The notes below the pieces were generated by a model. That model did no database searches and was not told the DNA's origin. It was given only the letters and a program-made list of their open reading frames with translations. The position numbers and the translations under genes are program-made. 64,000 nucleotides of DNA, taken from NCBI GenBank assembly GCA_016200135.1, contig JACQFI010000033.1, positions 98,606-162,605 of the forward strand, read 5' to 3'. Within the stretch, counting starts at the first letter, position 1; each line of letters starts with the position of its first letter. The DNA is from Planctomycetota bacterium. Lineage in GTDB: Bacteria > Planctomycetota > SZUA-567 > H5-PLA8. Shown piece after piece: positions 1 to 8,777 of this stretch.

Positions 1-1
1 G

Positions 2-169
2 CACCACTGTCCGGTGGCGTCCATCGCGAAGCAGCATCCGCAGGTCTGCCGCTTCGAACTCGAACTCTTCAAGCGCGTGCTCGGCGATCCGTCGCTCAAG
101 CGGTCCCACCACATCATGTCCGGCGGGCACGCCTGCACGTACGAGTTCGACGCGCCGCCTAAGAGTTAG
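2..169 (+). CDS. C-terminal end of a SufR/ArsR-like metalloregulator (partial)
   Basis: An open frame enters from the left edge and stops with TAG at 167-169, giving 55 residues. They contain a C-x12-C spacing (HHCPVASIAK...VCRFELELF) followed by a short region ending HACTYEF. This resembles the C-terminal cysteine-bearing domain of SufR-type winged-helix regulators, which bind an Fe-S cluster. Where relatives have a third cysteine (pattern TECxxxGDxxC) this protein reads SHHIMSGGHAC, so that ligand position is histidine. The DNA-binding half lies outside the window. The gene converges on the PhyH gene 40 bp away. The family assignment rests on the cysteine pattern alone. Confidence 0.6.
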   Translation, partial: HHCPVASIAKQHPQVCRFELELFKRVLGDPSLKRSHHIMSGGHACTYEFDAPPKS

Positions 170-209
170 CGCCATCTACGAAGAATGAGGCGAAATTCGT
201 GCCGCCGAA

Positions 210-1079
210 TCAGTACGCCTTCGGCTTTTCCGCGTGGCCACACAGGAGCCGCCTCTGACGCGGGGTAGCCGTTTCGAGCACTTCCGTCGAGAAATACCCT
301 TCATATCTCATGGGCGGGTAGGAGGGCATCGTCTGCCGGTGCCCGTAGGTGAGTTGCATGATGTAGCGGCGGGAATGGTCCTTGCGCGTATTGGCGCCGG
401 CGCCGTGCCACACGTCGAAGCGGAAGGCCAGCGCATCGCCCGCCTTGAGCAACGCCGCTTTGGGCTTCATGCCGTTCCACTCCGTTTCATTGTTGGGCCC
501 GCGTCCCGAAAGGTGCGAACCGGGAACGAGAATGGTCGGGCCGATGTCGAGCGTCATATCGCAGAGCGCGAACATCACCGGGCAGAAGTAGATCGGGACC
601 CGGATGCGCGGGTCGCGCAACAACTCCTCGGGGATCTGCACCGGCAGGTGGTCCACATGGAGCGGCATTTTTCGGCCAGGGCCGGTTACCCAGGTGTTTC
701 CCTCATGTACGTGACAGTCTTCGCCCATGATCGCTTCCATTACATCAATGAGACCGGGCCGGTCGATATAACGGAGGAAGTAGGCGTCCTTAGTCCAGTC
801 GATCACGAGGTGTTTGTTGAAGCACCAGCCCTTGACTTCGTACTTGGAATCGTCTCCGCCGGTGGCGTCGATGCGGGCGCGAAATTCGGCCACCTCGTCG
901 CGGCTCAATACGCCGGGTACAATACAGCAGCCGTCCGTGTACATGGACTCGATGGCGGCATCCACGTCGAAGACTTCCGGATACGGCAGGGCTTCGAGAG
1001 CGCCCTCATAGACGGCCTTTCCGGTGCTCTTCAACGCCGCCGAAAAGTGCCCATTGTCGAATTTGGTGGCCGTGAGCAT
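210..1079 (-). CDS. Phytanoyl-CoA dioxygenase (PhyH) family Fe(II)/2-oxoglutarate oxygenase
   Basis: This 289-residue protein has the double-stranded beta-helix oxygenase pattern: an HxD iron motif at H141/D143 (PLHVDHLP), a VPGSH strand near residue 185, and a distal histidine at H225 (WHGAGANT) followed by basic residues that could bind 2-oxoglutarate. Family members hydroxylate varied small molecules with O2 and 2-oxoglutarate, and the substrate cannot be read from sequence. The start is well supported by AAAGGAG seven bases before the ATG. Unlike the three PhyH genes at 53.9-58.8 kb it has no AraC regulator beside it. Upstream is a 220-bp AT-rich spacer without a gene. Confidence 0.88.
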   Translation of the reverse strand: MLTATKFDNGHFSAALKSTGKAVYEGALEALPYPEVFDVDAAIESMYTDGCCIVPGVLSRDEVAEFRARIDATGGDDSKYEVKGWCFNKHLVIDWTKDAYFLRYIDRPGLIDVMEAIMGEDCHVHEGNTWVTGPGRKMPLHVDHLPVQIPEELLRDPRIRVPIYFCPVMFALCDMTLDIGPTILVPGSHLSGRGPNNETEWNGMKPKAALLKAGDALAFRFDVWHGAGANTRKDHSRRYIMQLTYGHRQTMPSYPPMRYEGYFSTEVLETATPRQRRLLCGHAEKPKAY

Positions 1080-1300
1080 GGCGGTCTCCTTTAACGGACG
1101 GTGTTCTGCCCTTCCGTGCGATTACACCTACCTAATCATGAAAGGTGGCCCTTTAGAATAGGTCAAGTAGCCCAAAACATGTGTTTTTTGGTAAGACGGG
1201 AGAAATGGGGAAGTTATGAGAGCACCGTAAATTATATATAGGACGTCGCGGCATGAGTGCAACTTTCGGCGAGAGCCTGAACATTATATAGGTTAAATGG

Positions 1301-1651
1301 CTACTCCCGTTTGAGGGCTTCCGCGACCGCGCTCTTGGGCGCTTTGCGGCGCCAGGAGGCCTCCAGAAGACCCTTCACGAGCTTGGCCTCCGCGTTCTTG
1401 AGCGTCACGCGGACGCCCGAGAGCTTCATGCCCCACCACAGTTCTTCACAGCACTTGGGATGCTTCGCGACGGCGGCAGCGGTGGCGTCCTCGTCCACAA
1501 AGATATGTAGATGCTTCCCGTCCGGCGGGACGGTGGCAAAGATCTTGCCCTTCACGCGGAACGAGGACATCTCGAAGTGCGGCTCTTCGTTGGCAAGCGG
1601 CAACGAGAGCGCAAAGCGGCGGACGGTTTCGAGGTTCATGCCGATACTCAT
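1301..1651 (-). CDS. MmcQ/YjbR-like protein
   Basis: This is a 116-residue protein of the MmcQ/YjbR (DUF419) family. The N-terminal helix (LETVRRFALSLP), the central FRVKGKIFATV strand, the SGVRVTL segment near residue 80 and the length all fit. These are small alpha/beta proteins with a fold like the CyaY/double-wing DNA-binding group, and their biochemical role is not established. The start codon lies 5 bp after the stop of the upstream gene on the same strand, so the two are probably cotranscribed. A second ATG four codons in is an equally possible start. Confidence 0.85.
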   Translation of the reverse strand: MSIGMNLETVRRFALSLPLANEEPHFEMSSFRVKGKIFATVPPDGKHLHIFVDEDATAAAVAKHPKCCEELWWGMKLSGVRVTLKNAEAKLVKGLLEASWRRKAPKSAVAEALKRE

Positions 1652-1656
1652 GCGCC

Positions 1657-3954
1657 TCAGCGGCGAGCCGCGTTGTTCACGGACTCAATATCCTTGTCCA
1701 ATCTGGAGGCCGCCGTCTCATCCCCCACCGCGCGGAAGGCGTCCCTCAAGGCTTGCGCCATCTCAATCCAATATTCGTTCGGCTCGTCGCCGCGCATCCT
1801 TTGCGTCCGGGCCAGTGCGCCCTTGACGAGTTCCACGGCCTGCTTCAATTGATTGGATTCCTTGGCCAGCGCGAGCACCTTGGCTGCGAGGTCGGCCCCT
1901 TCCTTGCCGACGCCGGCGAATTCCTGCATGCCTTTCATCGCGGTGGCATAGGCGATGTCTTTTCGTTTGGATCTCAGGCAAGCCGCCACCTGTTCGAGGC
2001 GAAGTTTGGCCGCCAGATCGTCGCGCTTGAATCCGACGTACATCTTGGCGGCGGCGTCGAAAAACTTGTACTCGGATTCCACGTCCTTAAACATGCGCGC
2101 GAAGCGGCTCAAAACTTCGAAGGTGAAATCCGGTGCGTCCTTGAACTGCGCGGTCAGGTATTCCCACTGGGCGAGCGCTGTCTCTTGGGGAACCAGACCC
2201 TGCGCGGTGCCATCCGCGATCAGCAGCCACGCCCGGCGGTGAAAAGGATTGGTTTTCACGGCCTTCACCAGCAGGTCGTACCGGGACTTGGGGTCGAGAT
2301 AGGAGCCGATGTCCTCGAACACGTGGCACAGCAGGTCGGCGTCCTCGTAGGTCTTCTCGTTCGAGAGCCCGCGCGCCTCCAGCCCCAGGACATAGTCGAA
2401 GATCGATTCGCCGCTGCGGGGATGCCGGATCGTCGCCATAAAGAACTTGTCGTCCGCGTAGCGCCCATAATCCGTGAGCTGAAAGGCGCCGGAAGGCAGT
2501 TGGATCACCCAACCCACCCAAGCGTGCCCGATGCCGCCGGTCTTGCCGAGTCCGCTCGCCCAATAGGACGGCATCCCAAAGTAGCGGCAGACCGAGCGGG
2601 CATAGAACGCCTGATCGCGGCAGACGCCGCCGTAGGTCTTGAGATTCGCAAGCGTGTAAGGATGGCCGGCCAGTTTTCCCACACCGTCCCGCAACTTCCC
2701 CTGATCGTATTGTACCTCGGCATACACCCGGCCGAGCGTCGAATTGTAGCGGTAGGTCTGAAGCGCCCAATCCCGCTCGGCAATCGAACCGGTATCCGCC
2801 GCCACGAAGGCCAGCAGCCGCCACGGCGTCTTCATCATCACAGGGTTCAGTTTGGGCTGATTCTTGATGTACCAGCCGAACGCCTCCTCCGCCTTGCACG
2901 CGGCCGCCGGCTTCTCGATCAGTTCGGGGATGCCAACGTCGTGCGGTTTCAGTACGGCGGGATCGTCCCAGGTCGTTGCAAAGGCCAGGGCCAGTCCTTC
3001 GTAAGCGGCCGTCTCCTTGGGAAACGCCGCGCGAATGTTCAACAGCACTCGCGCGGCATTTTGATAGAAGTCGTACCCCGGCTCCAACCCCAGCAGGAAG
3101 TGCTCGCGCAGGCCCGGGCTTTCGGCGAAAAGCGCCTTCAAGCTCTTGGCGTCCGCGTCGCCGAGTTTCAGGAACGGCTGCTCCTTCGCGAGTTCCTCGG
3201 CGAAGATCACGGCGCGTTCAACGACCGTCGGTTCTTTCCGCTCGGGAGGCGTGGGCAGACGGGCCTCGCCAAAAATGCGCGCCTCCTGCAGTTCCAGGTA
3301 GATCTTCTTCAGTTCGGCCAAGTTGGGAGGCGAGCGCCGCGCGCATTCGAGCAGACGTGCGCGCGGGCCGGTCTTGGGCTCGTCGGCTGGGTCAAAGAGG
3401 GAAGATTCCTGCAAGATCTTGCGTATCCGCGCCGCCGGGTCGGACAACTCTTTGATACGCGCTTCCGCATCTCCGTGAAACTCGGGGTCGAATCTCACAG
3501 CCAGCGCGGCAATCCTTTTCGCGGCCTCCGGCTTAGCCTTGGTGCAATATTCGGTCAGTCCGTAAAGAACTTTCGAATCTTTCCGCGCCGTTCCATAGGC
3601 CTCGACACAGGCGATAAAATCAGCGGGGCCAATGGAATTCGCCACGACCTGCTCGCCGTTGTGCAGCAGCATGAGCCCGAGATTCTCCGAGACCGCAAAA
3701 ACCTCGACTTCCGTCGCGGCAGGCAGTTTTCCCAGCGCTTCCTTGAGGCGGACTTTGATTGGACCTGGAACAGGATCTGGAGCGGGAACAGGGTCAGCAA
3801 CTGGCGGTGGCGTCGGGTCTGGAACTGGCGCTGGATTGGGATCTGGGGCAGGAGCTGGAGCCGGCGCGGGCTCCTCGTCTTCGCCGTACGCGACGGTCAG
3901 TATTGAAAGGAGAACCAAGGCATGAAAAGAATGAAATTTTTTACAAAAATACAT
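1657..3954 (-). CDS. Large secreted protein with a transglutaminase-like core
   Basis: The chosen ATG at 3954 has GAGGGAG seven bases upstream and gives 765 residues. A TTG seven codons earlier is the alternative. The N-terminus is a signal peptide (hydrophobic run ALVLLSILTVAYG), followed by a linker of about 45 residues rich in Pro, Ala and Asp. The middle carries what looks like a transglutaminase-like Cys-His-Asp triad: C445 in GGVCRDQA, H477 in IGHAWVGW and D495 in LTDYGRY. The rest is mostly helical and resembles repeat-type solenoids, but I do not recognise named domains. An extracytoplasmic role is inferred from the signal peptide. It may act on peptides or cell-surface proteins, which is inference. 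It is cotranscribed with the YjbR-like gene downstream. Confidence 0.7.
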   Translation of the reverse strand: MYFCKKFHSFHALVLLSILTVAYGEDEEPAPAPAPAPDPNPAPVPDPTPPPVADPVPAPDPVPGPIKVRLKEALGKLPAATEVEVFAVSENLGLMLLHNGEQVVANSIGPADFIACVEAYGTARKDSKVLYGLTEYCTKAKPEAAKRIAALAVRFDPEFHGDAEARIKELSDPAARIRKILQESSLFDPADEPKTGPRARLLECARRSPPNLAELKKIYLELQEARIFGEARLPTPPERKEPTVVERAVIFAEELAKEQPFLKLGDADAKSLKALFAESPGLREHFLLGLEPGYDFYQNAARVLLNIRAAFPKETAAYEGLALAFATTWDDPAVLKPHDVGIPELIEKPAAACKAEEAFGWYIKNQPKLNPVMMKTPWRLLAFVAADTGSIAERDWALQTYRYNSTLGRVYAEVQYDQGKLRDGVGKLAGHPYTLANLKTYGGVCRDQAFYARSVCRYFGMPSYWASGLGKTGGIGHAWVGWVIQLPSGAFQLTDYGRYADDKFFMATIRHPRSGESIFDYVLGLEARGLSNEKTYEDADLLCHVFEDIGSYLDPKSRYDLLVKAVKTNPFHRRAWLLIADGTAQGLVPQETALAQWEYLTAQFKDAPDFTFEVLSRFARMFKDVESEYKFFDAAAKMYVGFKRDDLAAKLRLEQVAACLRSKRKDIAYATAMKGMQEFAGVGKEGADLAAKVLALAKESNQLKQAVELVKGALARTQRMRGDEPNEYWIEMAQALRDAFRAVGDETAASRLDKDIESVNNAARR

Positions 3955-4056
3955 CGAATTACTCCCTCTTGGCAATGGCAGGGATTATCTATTGCAGTTC
4001 AATTCGCGTCAACATTTCAATTGGCTTCAAATTCAAGCGTTAGATTTTTATCAACA

Positions 4057-4596
4057 TTACATATGCCGGAAGAGTAGTTCCTGGCTCTGCAGATCGAGCT
4101 CTTCGACGTTGCGGATGTCGTAGCGGTTGCCGTCCACGTCGCTGACGATGATGCGGCCGGGCGCGGGGCGCTGGACGTTCTCGCGCAAGTTCCGCGTCGT
4201 GAATTTACAGAGGCCGCGATCGGTCTCCATCGTCCAGTCCACCGTGCCGAAGCGTTCGAGCGCGGAGACGATGCGCCGGACCGCGGGCACGAGGTAGCGC
4301 CGCGAGAGTTCTTCTTCGACCAGCTTGCGATTCTCTTCAGATAGCTCTTTCGGTTCGGCAATCAGGCCCACTTCTTTGTTCGCGCCGTCGCGGACGCTCA
4401 GGAAACGCTGGGGGTCGGAGAGCGGGAAGGCGCGCAGGACGCTTGTCTTCAGGCAGGAGCGGTCCTCCGCCATCGTCAGGCGCAGTGTGACACCGTGCTT
4501 GAAGAAGCGCAGCTTCTGCGGGTCGAGGAAGACCAGTTGCGCGGCCTCTATGAGCGTCGCGGGGACGTCCGGTTTTTTCGCTTCGGTGTCAGCCAT
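4057..4596 (-). CDS. DUF1854 domain protein
   Basis: This 179-residue protein matches the DUF1854 pattern: an early LDPQKLRFF segment, the ERFGTVDW stretch, and a C-terminal nucleic-acid-binding-like strand set GRIIVSDVDGNRYDIRNVEEL. DUF1854 proteins are known neighbours of ABC exporters, some annotated as linked to cyanophycin metabolism, but their function is unknown. The ATG overlaps the stop of the exporter gene by one base (TAATG), which indicates translational coupling, so the protein probably works with that transporter. No membrane segment is visible. Confidence 0.8.
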   Translation of the reverse strand: MADTEAKKPDVPATLIEAAQLVFLDPQKLRFFKHGVTLRLTMAEDRSCLKTSVLRAFPLSDPQRFLSVRDGANKEVGLIAEPKELSEENRKLVEEELSRRYLVPAVRRIVSALERFGTVDWTMETDRGLCKFTTRNLRENVQRPAPGRIIVSDVDGNRYDIRNVEELDLQSQELLFRHM

Positions 4597-6956
4597 TAGC
4601 CCGGGATCTCGATGATCTTGTTCAAGTCCTGCTGCATCTGGACGAGGCGGTGGAACTCACCTTTTTTAGCGATCAACTCTTCATGCGTGCCGACCTCGGC
4701 GACTTTGCCGTCCTTCAAGACCACCAGCCGCGTGGCATTGCGCAGGGTGCTCAGACGGTGCGCGATGGCGAACGTGGTCCGGCCCTTGATGAGCCGCGCG
4801 ATCGCATCCTGGATCTGTTTCTCGGTGTCGGTATCGACGGAAGCGGTGGCCTCGTCGAGGATCAGGATGCGCGGGTTATGCAGGATCGCGCGGGCGATGC
4901 TCACGCGCTGGCGCTCGCCGCCGCTGAGCGTCTGGCCGCGTTCGCCGACCTGCGTATCGTAACCGTCGGCCTTCTGGATAATGAAATCGTGCGCGTTGGC
5001 GGCCTTGGCCGCTGCCATGACGTCCTCGCGCGAGGCGCCGGGCCGGGCAAAGGCGATGTTCTCGTAGATCGAACCGCTGAAGAGGAACGGTTCCTGCAGG
5101 ACGACGCCGATCTGCGAGCGCAGGTCCTTCTGCGCGATCTTGGTGATGTCCACGCCGTCGATCAGAATCACGCCTTCCTGGACTTCGTAGAAGCGGCAGA
5201 TCAGGTTAATGGTGGTGCTCTTGCCCGCGCCGCTCTGGCCGACCAGGCCGATCATCTCGCCGGGCGCGACGGAGAAGCTTACCTCCTTGACCACCGGCTT
5301 ATGAACTTCGTAGCCGAAGGTGACGTTCTTGAACTCCACGCTGCCCTCGATGCGCGGCAAAGGCACGGGTTGCGCGGCGTCCTTTACATCGGATTCGGTG
5401 TCGAGCACTTCGAAGACGCGTTCCGCCGAGGCCAACGAGCGAGAGAGGAAGTCCGCGACGCGGCTCATGAACTGCATCGGGCCGTAGAACATGCCCAGAT
5501 AGCCCAAAAAGGTGAAGAATTCGCCAAGGGTAAAGACTTTCCGGTCAGGGAGGACCGCCTCGATGCCTGGCAGGGCCTTAGCGACCAGCGCGGAATCTTC
5601 GATGACCTGGTACCCGCCGATGTACCAGACGATCAGGTTCCCGGTGCTCATGATGAAGAAGAGAATCGGGAAAAAGGTGACCCACATGCTCTCAGCCGAG
5701 ACGTCGGCCTCGTAGAGTTCCCGACTGTGCTTGCCGAAACGTTCGACCTCGCGATCTTCCTTGGCAAAGGCGCGGACAACGCGCACGCCGGAGAGGCTGT
5801 CGCCGACGGTCGCGGTGAGCCGGCTGTGCAGGTGCCAGGCGCGGCGCCAGACGTTCATCATGCGGTCCCAGAAAAACTTAGAGAGCAGGAGCACGATCGG
5901 CGCGGGGATGAAGACCAGCAGCATCAGCTTCCAGTTCATGCAGAAGAGCACAATGCCGATGCCGACGAAAAGGAAGATGTTCGAGAAGAACATCTGTATG
6001 CTTTCGACGAGCACGCCTTCAAGCGCCTGGGTATCGCGGGTGACGCGCGAGATCAGCGCGCCGGTCTGGCGCTTGTCGAAGTACTTGAGCGAGAGGCTTT
6101 GCAGGTGCCGGAAGACGTCGTCCCGGAGTTCGTGCGAAAGCTGCTGGCCGAGGCGGATCGCCATCCGGCCCCGCCAGATGCCCAGCGCCTGCCCGAAAAA
6201 TTGCACGGCCAGCAGGATGATCACGAGCCAGCCCAGCAGGCTCAGGCGCTCGGCCAACGGCAACGGATCTTTTACCGGGTTGAGGACTTGGTCGGTCAGC
6301 GGCTTGGTCAGGTATGTCGGAACAAGGCTGAAACAAAGGCCCACCAGCATCATGGCCCAGATCGTGATTATTTGGGACTTATGCGGCTGGAGGTAGCCGA
6401 GCATGCGCCGGATCGCCTTGCCTTTGCTCATGCAGGCCGGGCAGACTTTGGAGCCTTCGGGCAGGAGCAGCTTGCAGGCGGGGCAGCGCTTCTGGTCTTC
6501 CTTGTCCGGTTCGAGGCGTGGGTGTTCCTTGGGCGCTTCGACCGGCTTGCCGTCCTTGTCCTTCTCGCCGCGCTGCGCCTTCTCGGTGTCCTTTTTGAAA
6601 CGCTTGACGTCGTTGATGTACTTCGCGATGCGCCCGAACTTGCGCTGCTGCGCGTTGGAATACCGTAGCACCTCGATGGACTTGCCGTCCACGGTGGCAA
6701 TGAGCGCGCCACCGCCCACCAAGCCGTCGGCGCTGGCGTTCTTGATCTCGTCCAGTGGCAGTTCCACGCGCGGAGCAAAGCCGTTCCCGTTCGACGCGTA
6801 CACGCTCACCCGGGCGGCCGTTACGACGAGCCATTCCTCGCCGAAACGCCCGGTAGGGTCGAGGTCGGTCGAGACCGCCGCGGCCAGATCGGGTGTTTTA
6901 AGGACCGTCGCGAGCTTCTCTTCAAGCGGCTTAGGCAGCGGGTCGATCAGCGGCAT
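4596..6956 (-). CDS. ABC exporter (permease-ATPase fusion) with N-terminal domain and zinc ribbon
   Basis: The 786-residue protein begins with about 150 residues of soluble alpha/beta sequence, followed by a four-cysteine zinc ribbon (C158, C161, C172, C175; CPxC repeated). A six-helix ABC transmembrane domain follows (about 195-505), then an ATPase domain with Walker A GQSGAGKST at 573-581, signature LSGGERQR near 678 and Walker B LILDEA near 698. This is the MsbA/lipid-exporter type of half-transporter, active as a dimer. The substrate is unknown. The start follows GAGG seven bases upstream. It is coupled to the DUF1854 gene. The zinc ribbon before the membrane domain is not part of standard exporters. 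Confidence 0.9.
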   Translation of the reverse strand: MPLIDPLPKPLEEKLATVLKTPDLAAAVSTDLDPTGRFGEEWLVVTAARVSVYASNGNGFAPRVELPLDEIKNASADGLVGGGALIATVDGKSIEVLRYSNAQQRKFGRIAKYINDVKRFKKDTEKAQRGEKDKDGKPVEAPKEHPRLEPDKEDQKRCPACKLLLPEGSKVCPACMSKGKAIRRMLGYLQPHKSQIITIWAMMLVGLCFSLVPTYLTKPLTDQVLNPVKDPLPLAERLSLLGWLVIILLAVQFFGQALGIWRGRMAIRLGQQLSHELRDDVFRHLQSLSLKYFDKRQTGALISRVTRDTQALEGVLVESIQMFFSNIFLFVGIGIVLFCMNWKLMLLVFIPAPIVLLLSKFFWDRMMNVWRRAWHLHSRLTATVGDSLSGVRVVRAFAKEDREVERFGKHSRELYEADVSAESMWVTFFPILFFIMSTGNLIVWYIGGYQVIEDSALVAKALPGIEAVLPDRKVFTLGEFFTFLGYLGMFYGPMQFMSRVADFLSRSLASAERVFEVLDTESDVKDAAQPVPLPRIEGSVEFKNVTFGYEVHKPVVKEVSFSVAPGEMIGLVGQSGAGKSTTINLICRFYEVQEGVILIDGVDITKIAQKDLRSQIGVVLQEPFLFSGSIYENIAFARPGASREDVMAAAKAANAHDFIIQKADGYDTQVGERGQTLSGGERQRVSIARAILHNPRILILDEATASVDTDTEKQIQDAIARLIKGRTTFAIAHRLSTLRNATRLVVLKDGKVAEVGTHEELIAKKGEFHRLVQMQQDLNKIIEIPG

Positions 6957-7234
6957 CCACGTACCTCAAGAGGTTTGATGCGTATTCGCTTAGCGGCGAA
7001 GCAGCGAGGGTTCGGTTCGGAAGCAACCCTATAGGAACCGAATGCCATACGGAGGGGTGCAAGAATATCGCAACTTGCCGGCATGTTAAGCCTAGATTCG
7101 AATTCCAACCGTTTTACTGCACATGTGAGCAGAAGTTTTGCAAAGAGGCTGAAAACTTAGCTCTTGGCGGAATCAAAATATAGTCATACTCGTCGTAGTA
7201 AGGGTACCGAATGCATATCTTTAGGGCGGGCCGG

Positions 7235-8623
7235 ATGAAAATCGTATTCTGCGGCAAATGCGGCGTTCGATTATCCGATCAGGATTATCCCGGAGGCCTT
7301 GACGCCGCCCCCGCGGATGCCGATTTGCTATGCCGCGAATGCAGCACGCCAACGACGGTACAGGTTCCAGTTGCCGGCCGAGACCGCTCCAGCGAGTCGC
7401 GGCTCAAGCCTGTGCGCAAGGCCTCGGCCTCGTCGACGCATCCGGGCATCGCCAGGAAGTCGGGTATTCAAACGGCCCCTCCTGAAGAGGCCTTTGCATC
7501 CGTTTCCGATAGAGAGCGCAAGAAGACAGAGGCGCCACCGGCCCCAAGTTCATCCCTCACGCTACCGATTATGGGATCGATCATGGCGGTCCTGGCGGTT
7601 CTAGGCTTGTTCCTGATTAACCGCGGAGGGCCGGAGACTCCGAAGGAAACTGCGCAAGCGGCAGCCGCGCCCTTGCCGCGGCAGAACGCGCCCGCGCTTC
7701 CGCCGCCCTCGGCCGCACCCGCCCCTTCGCCCGCAGCAACAGCTTCGAAGACCCAGGCGCCGCAAAAGCCGGATTGGGTTCAACCCCAGGCCGCCCAGAA
7801 AGGCGAAAAGTCACCCGCGCACGCGAATCCACCCGTCGCTCCGGCTCCCGCGAACCTTGAACCGCAGAAGACCACTGGGCAGGCGCAGACCCTCAATACC
7901 AAGAAAGGCCTCGAGACGGCCAAAGTAAGCAGCCAGCCAGACGCGGATGAGGAAGAGGCGCTCGTGCCCGAGAAGAAGCCGGCCAATCCCTCCGCTACCA
8001 AGAGCGTCGATAAAGAGACCGCCGACATCGGCTTGTTCAAGCCGCAGGCCGGCGAATCCCCACTCCCCGGCCCGGCGCCGAAAGTTGCGGAACCGGAAAA
8101 GAAGAACACCGACATAGAGCAGCGCCTGAAGCGCGGCGAATGGATTTCCCTCTTCACGAAGGACGACCACGCGAACTGGAAGCTGGAGAAGCCCGACTGC
8201 TGGAAGCTGCAGGGCGACACGCTGGCCGGTTCCGGCAAGCTGCAATACAATGGCATCAACCTGACCAATTACGAGATGAAGGCGGAGATCAGCCTTCAAA
8301 AAGGGGCCAGTCTTTCGTTCGTCCTGCGTTCCAACGACGAGATCGCGTACCGTGTCCAGGTCGGCGACAAGGCCGTAGCCGGCCAGTTGTGGGACTACAA
8401 ACAGAAGAAGGTGAAAAAGCAGTTCGAACGGGTCGAACTGGACACCAAGGGATACTTGAAGGTGCTCGTGCAATCGAAAGGCCGGTACTTGCGCGTGGCC
8501 CTGAACGACAAGGACGTGCTGCTCGAATACGACGAGGTGCCCCTGGACACCACGGGCTTCTACATCGGTACCTACAAATCCAATGGCGCCGTCAAGAACG
8601 TCTCGATTCGCGCACTTTATTGA
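7235..8623 (+). CDS. Zinc-ribbon, single-pass membrane protein with C-terminal DUF1080-like domain
   Basis: From the ATG at 7235 the protein has 462 residues. A cytoplasmic four-cysteine ribbon (C6, C9, C33, C36) is followed by one transmembrane helix at about 109-128 (IMGSIMAVLAVLGLFLI). A long low-complexity linker rich in Ala, Pro and Lys follows, then a C-terminal beta-rich domain from about residue 295 (GEWISLFTKDDHANWKL...). That domain resembles the DUF1080/3-keto-disaccharide hydrolase fold, a LamG-like jelly roll. An ATG eight codons earlier is possible, but the 7235 start mirrors the paralogue at 27624 (MEIFYCDTCG). Topology suggests an inner-membrane anchor with an external carbohydrate-type domain. 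The function is unknown. Confidence 0.75.
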   Translation: MKIVFCGKCGVRLSDQDYPGGLDAAPADADLLCRECSTPTTVQVPVAGRDRSSESRLKPVRKASASSTHPGIARKSGIQTAPPEEAFASVSDRERKKTEAPPAPSSSLTLPIMGSIMAVLAVLGLFLINRGGPETPKETAQAAAAPLPRQNAPALPPPSAAPAPSPAATASKTQAPQKPDWVQPQAAQKGEKSPAHANPPVAPAPANLEPQKTTGQAQTLNTKKGLETAKVSSQPDADEEEALVPEKKPANPSATKSVDKETADIGLFKPQAGESPLPGPAPKVAEPEKKNTDIEQRLKRGEWISLFTKDDHANWKLEKPDCWKLQGDTLAGSGKLQYNGINLTNYEMKAEISLQKGASLSFVLRSNDEIAYRVQVGDKAVAGQLWDYKQKKVKKQFERVELDTKGYLKVLVQSKGRYLRVALNDKDVLLEYDEVPLDTTGFYIGTYKSNGAVKNVSIRALY

Positions 8624-8652
8624 GCGGGGAACTACGGCCTGCAATGCTACGG

Positions 8653-8679
8653 TTGACTTTCAGCGCATTTCCTTATAAC
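8653..8679 (+). promoter_or_regulatory. Possible sigma-70-type promoter
   Basis: TTGACT (8653-8658) and TATAAC (8674-8679) each differ from consensus at one base. The spacer is 15 bp, shorter than the preferred 17. It lies about 100 bp before the DUF4388-PEGA gene in a gene-free stretch. Confidence 0.35.
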
Positions 8680-8777
8680 AGCGTACATTAGGTTAATTCT
8701 TCAGCCCTTAGCCGGCGTGAAAAATCGGAACGGCGGCTGGACCTAGGGCCGGGGCGTAACTGGGGCACCTGACTTCC

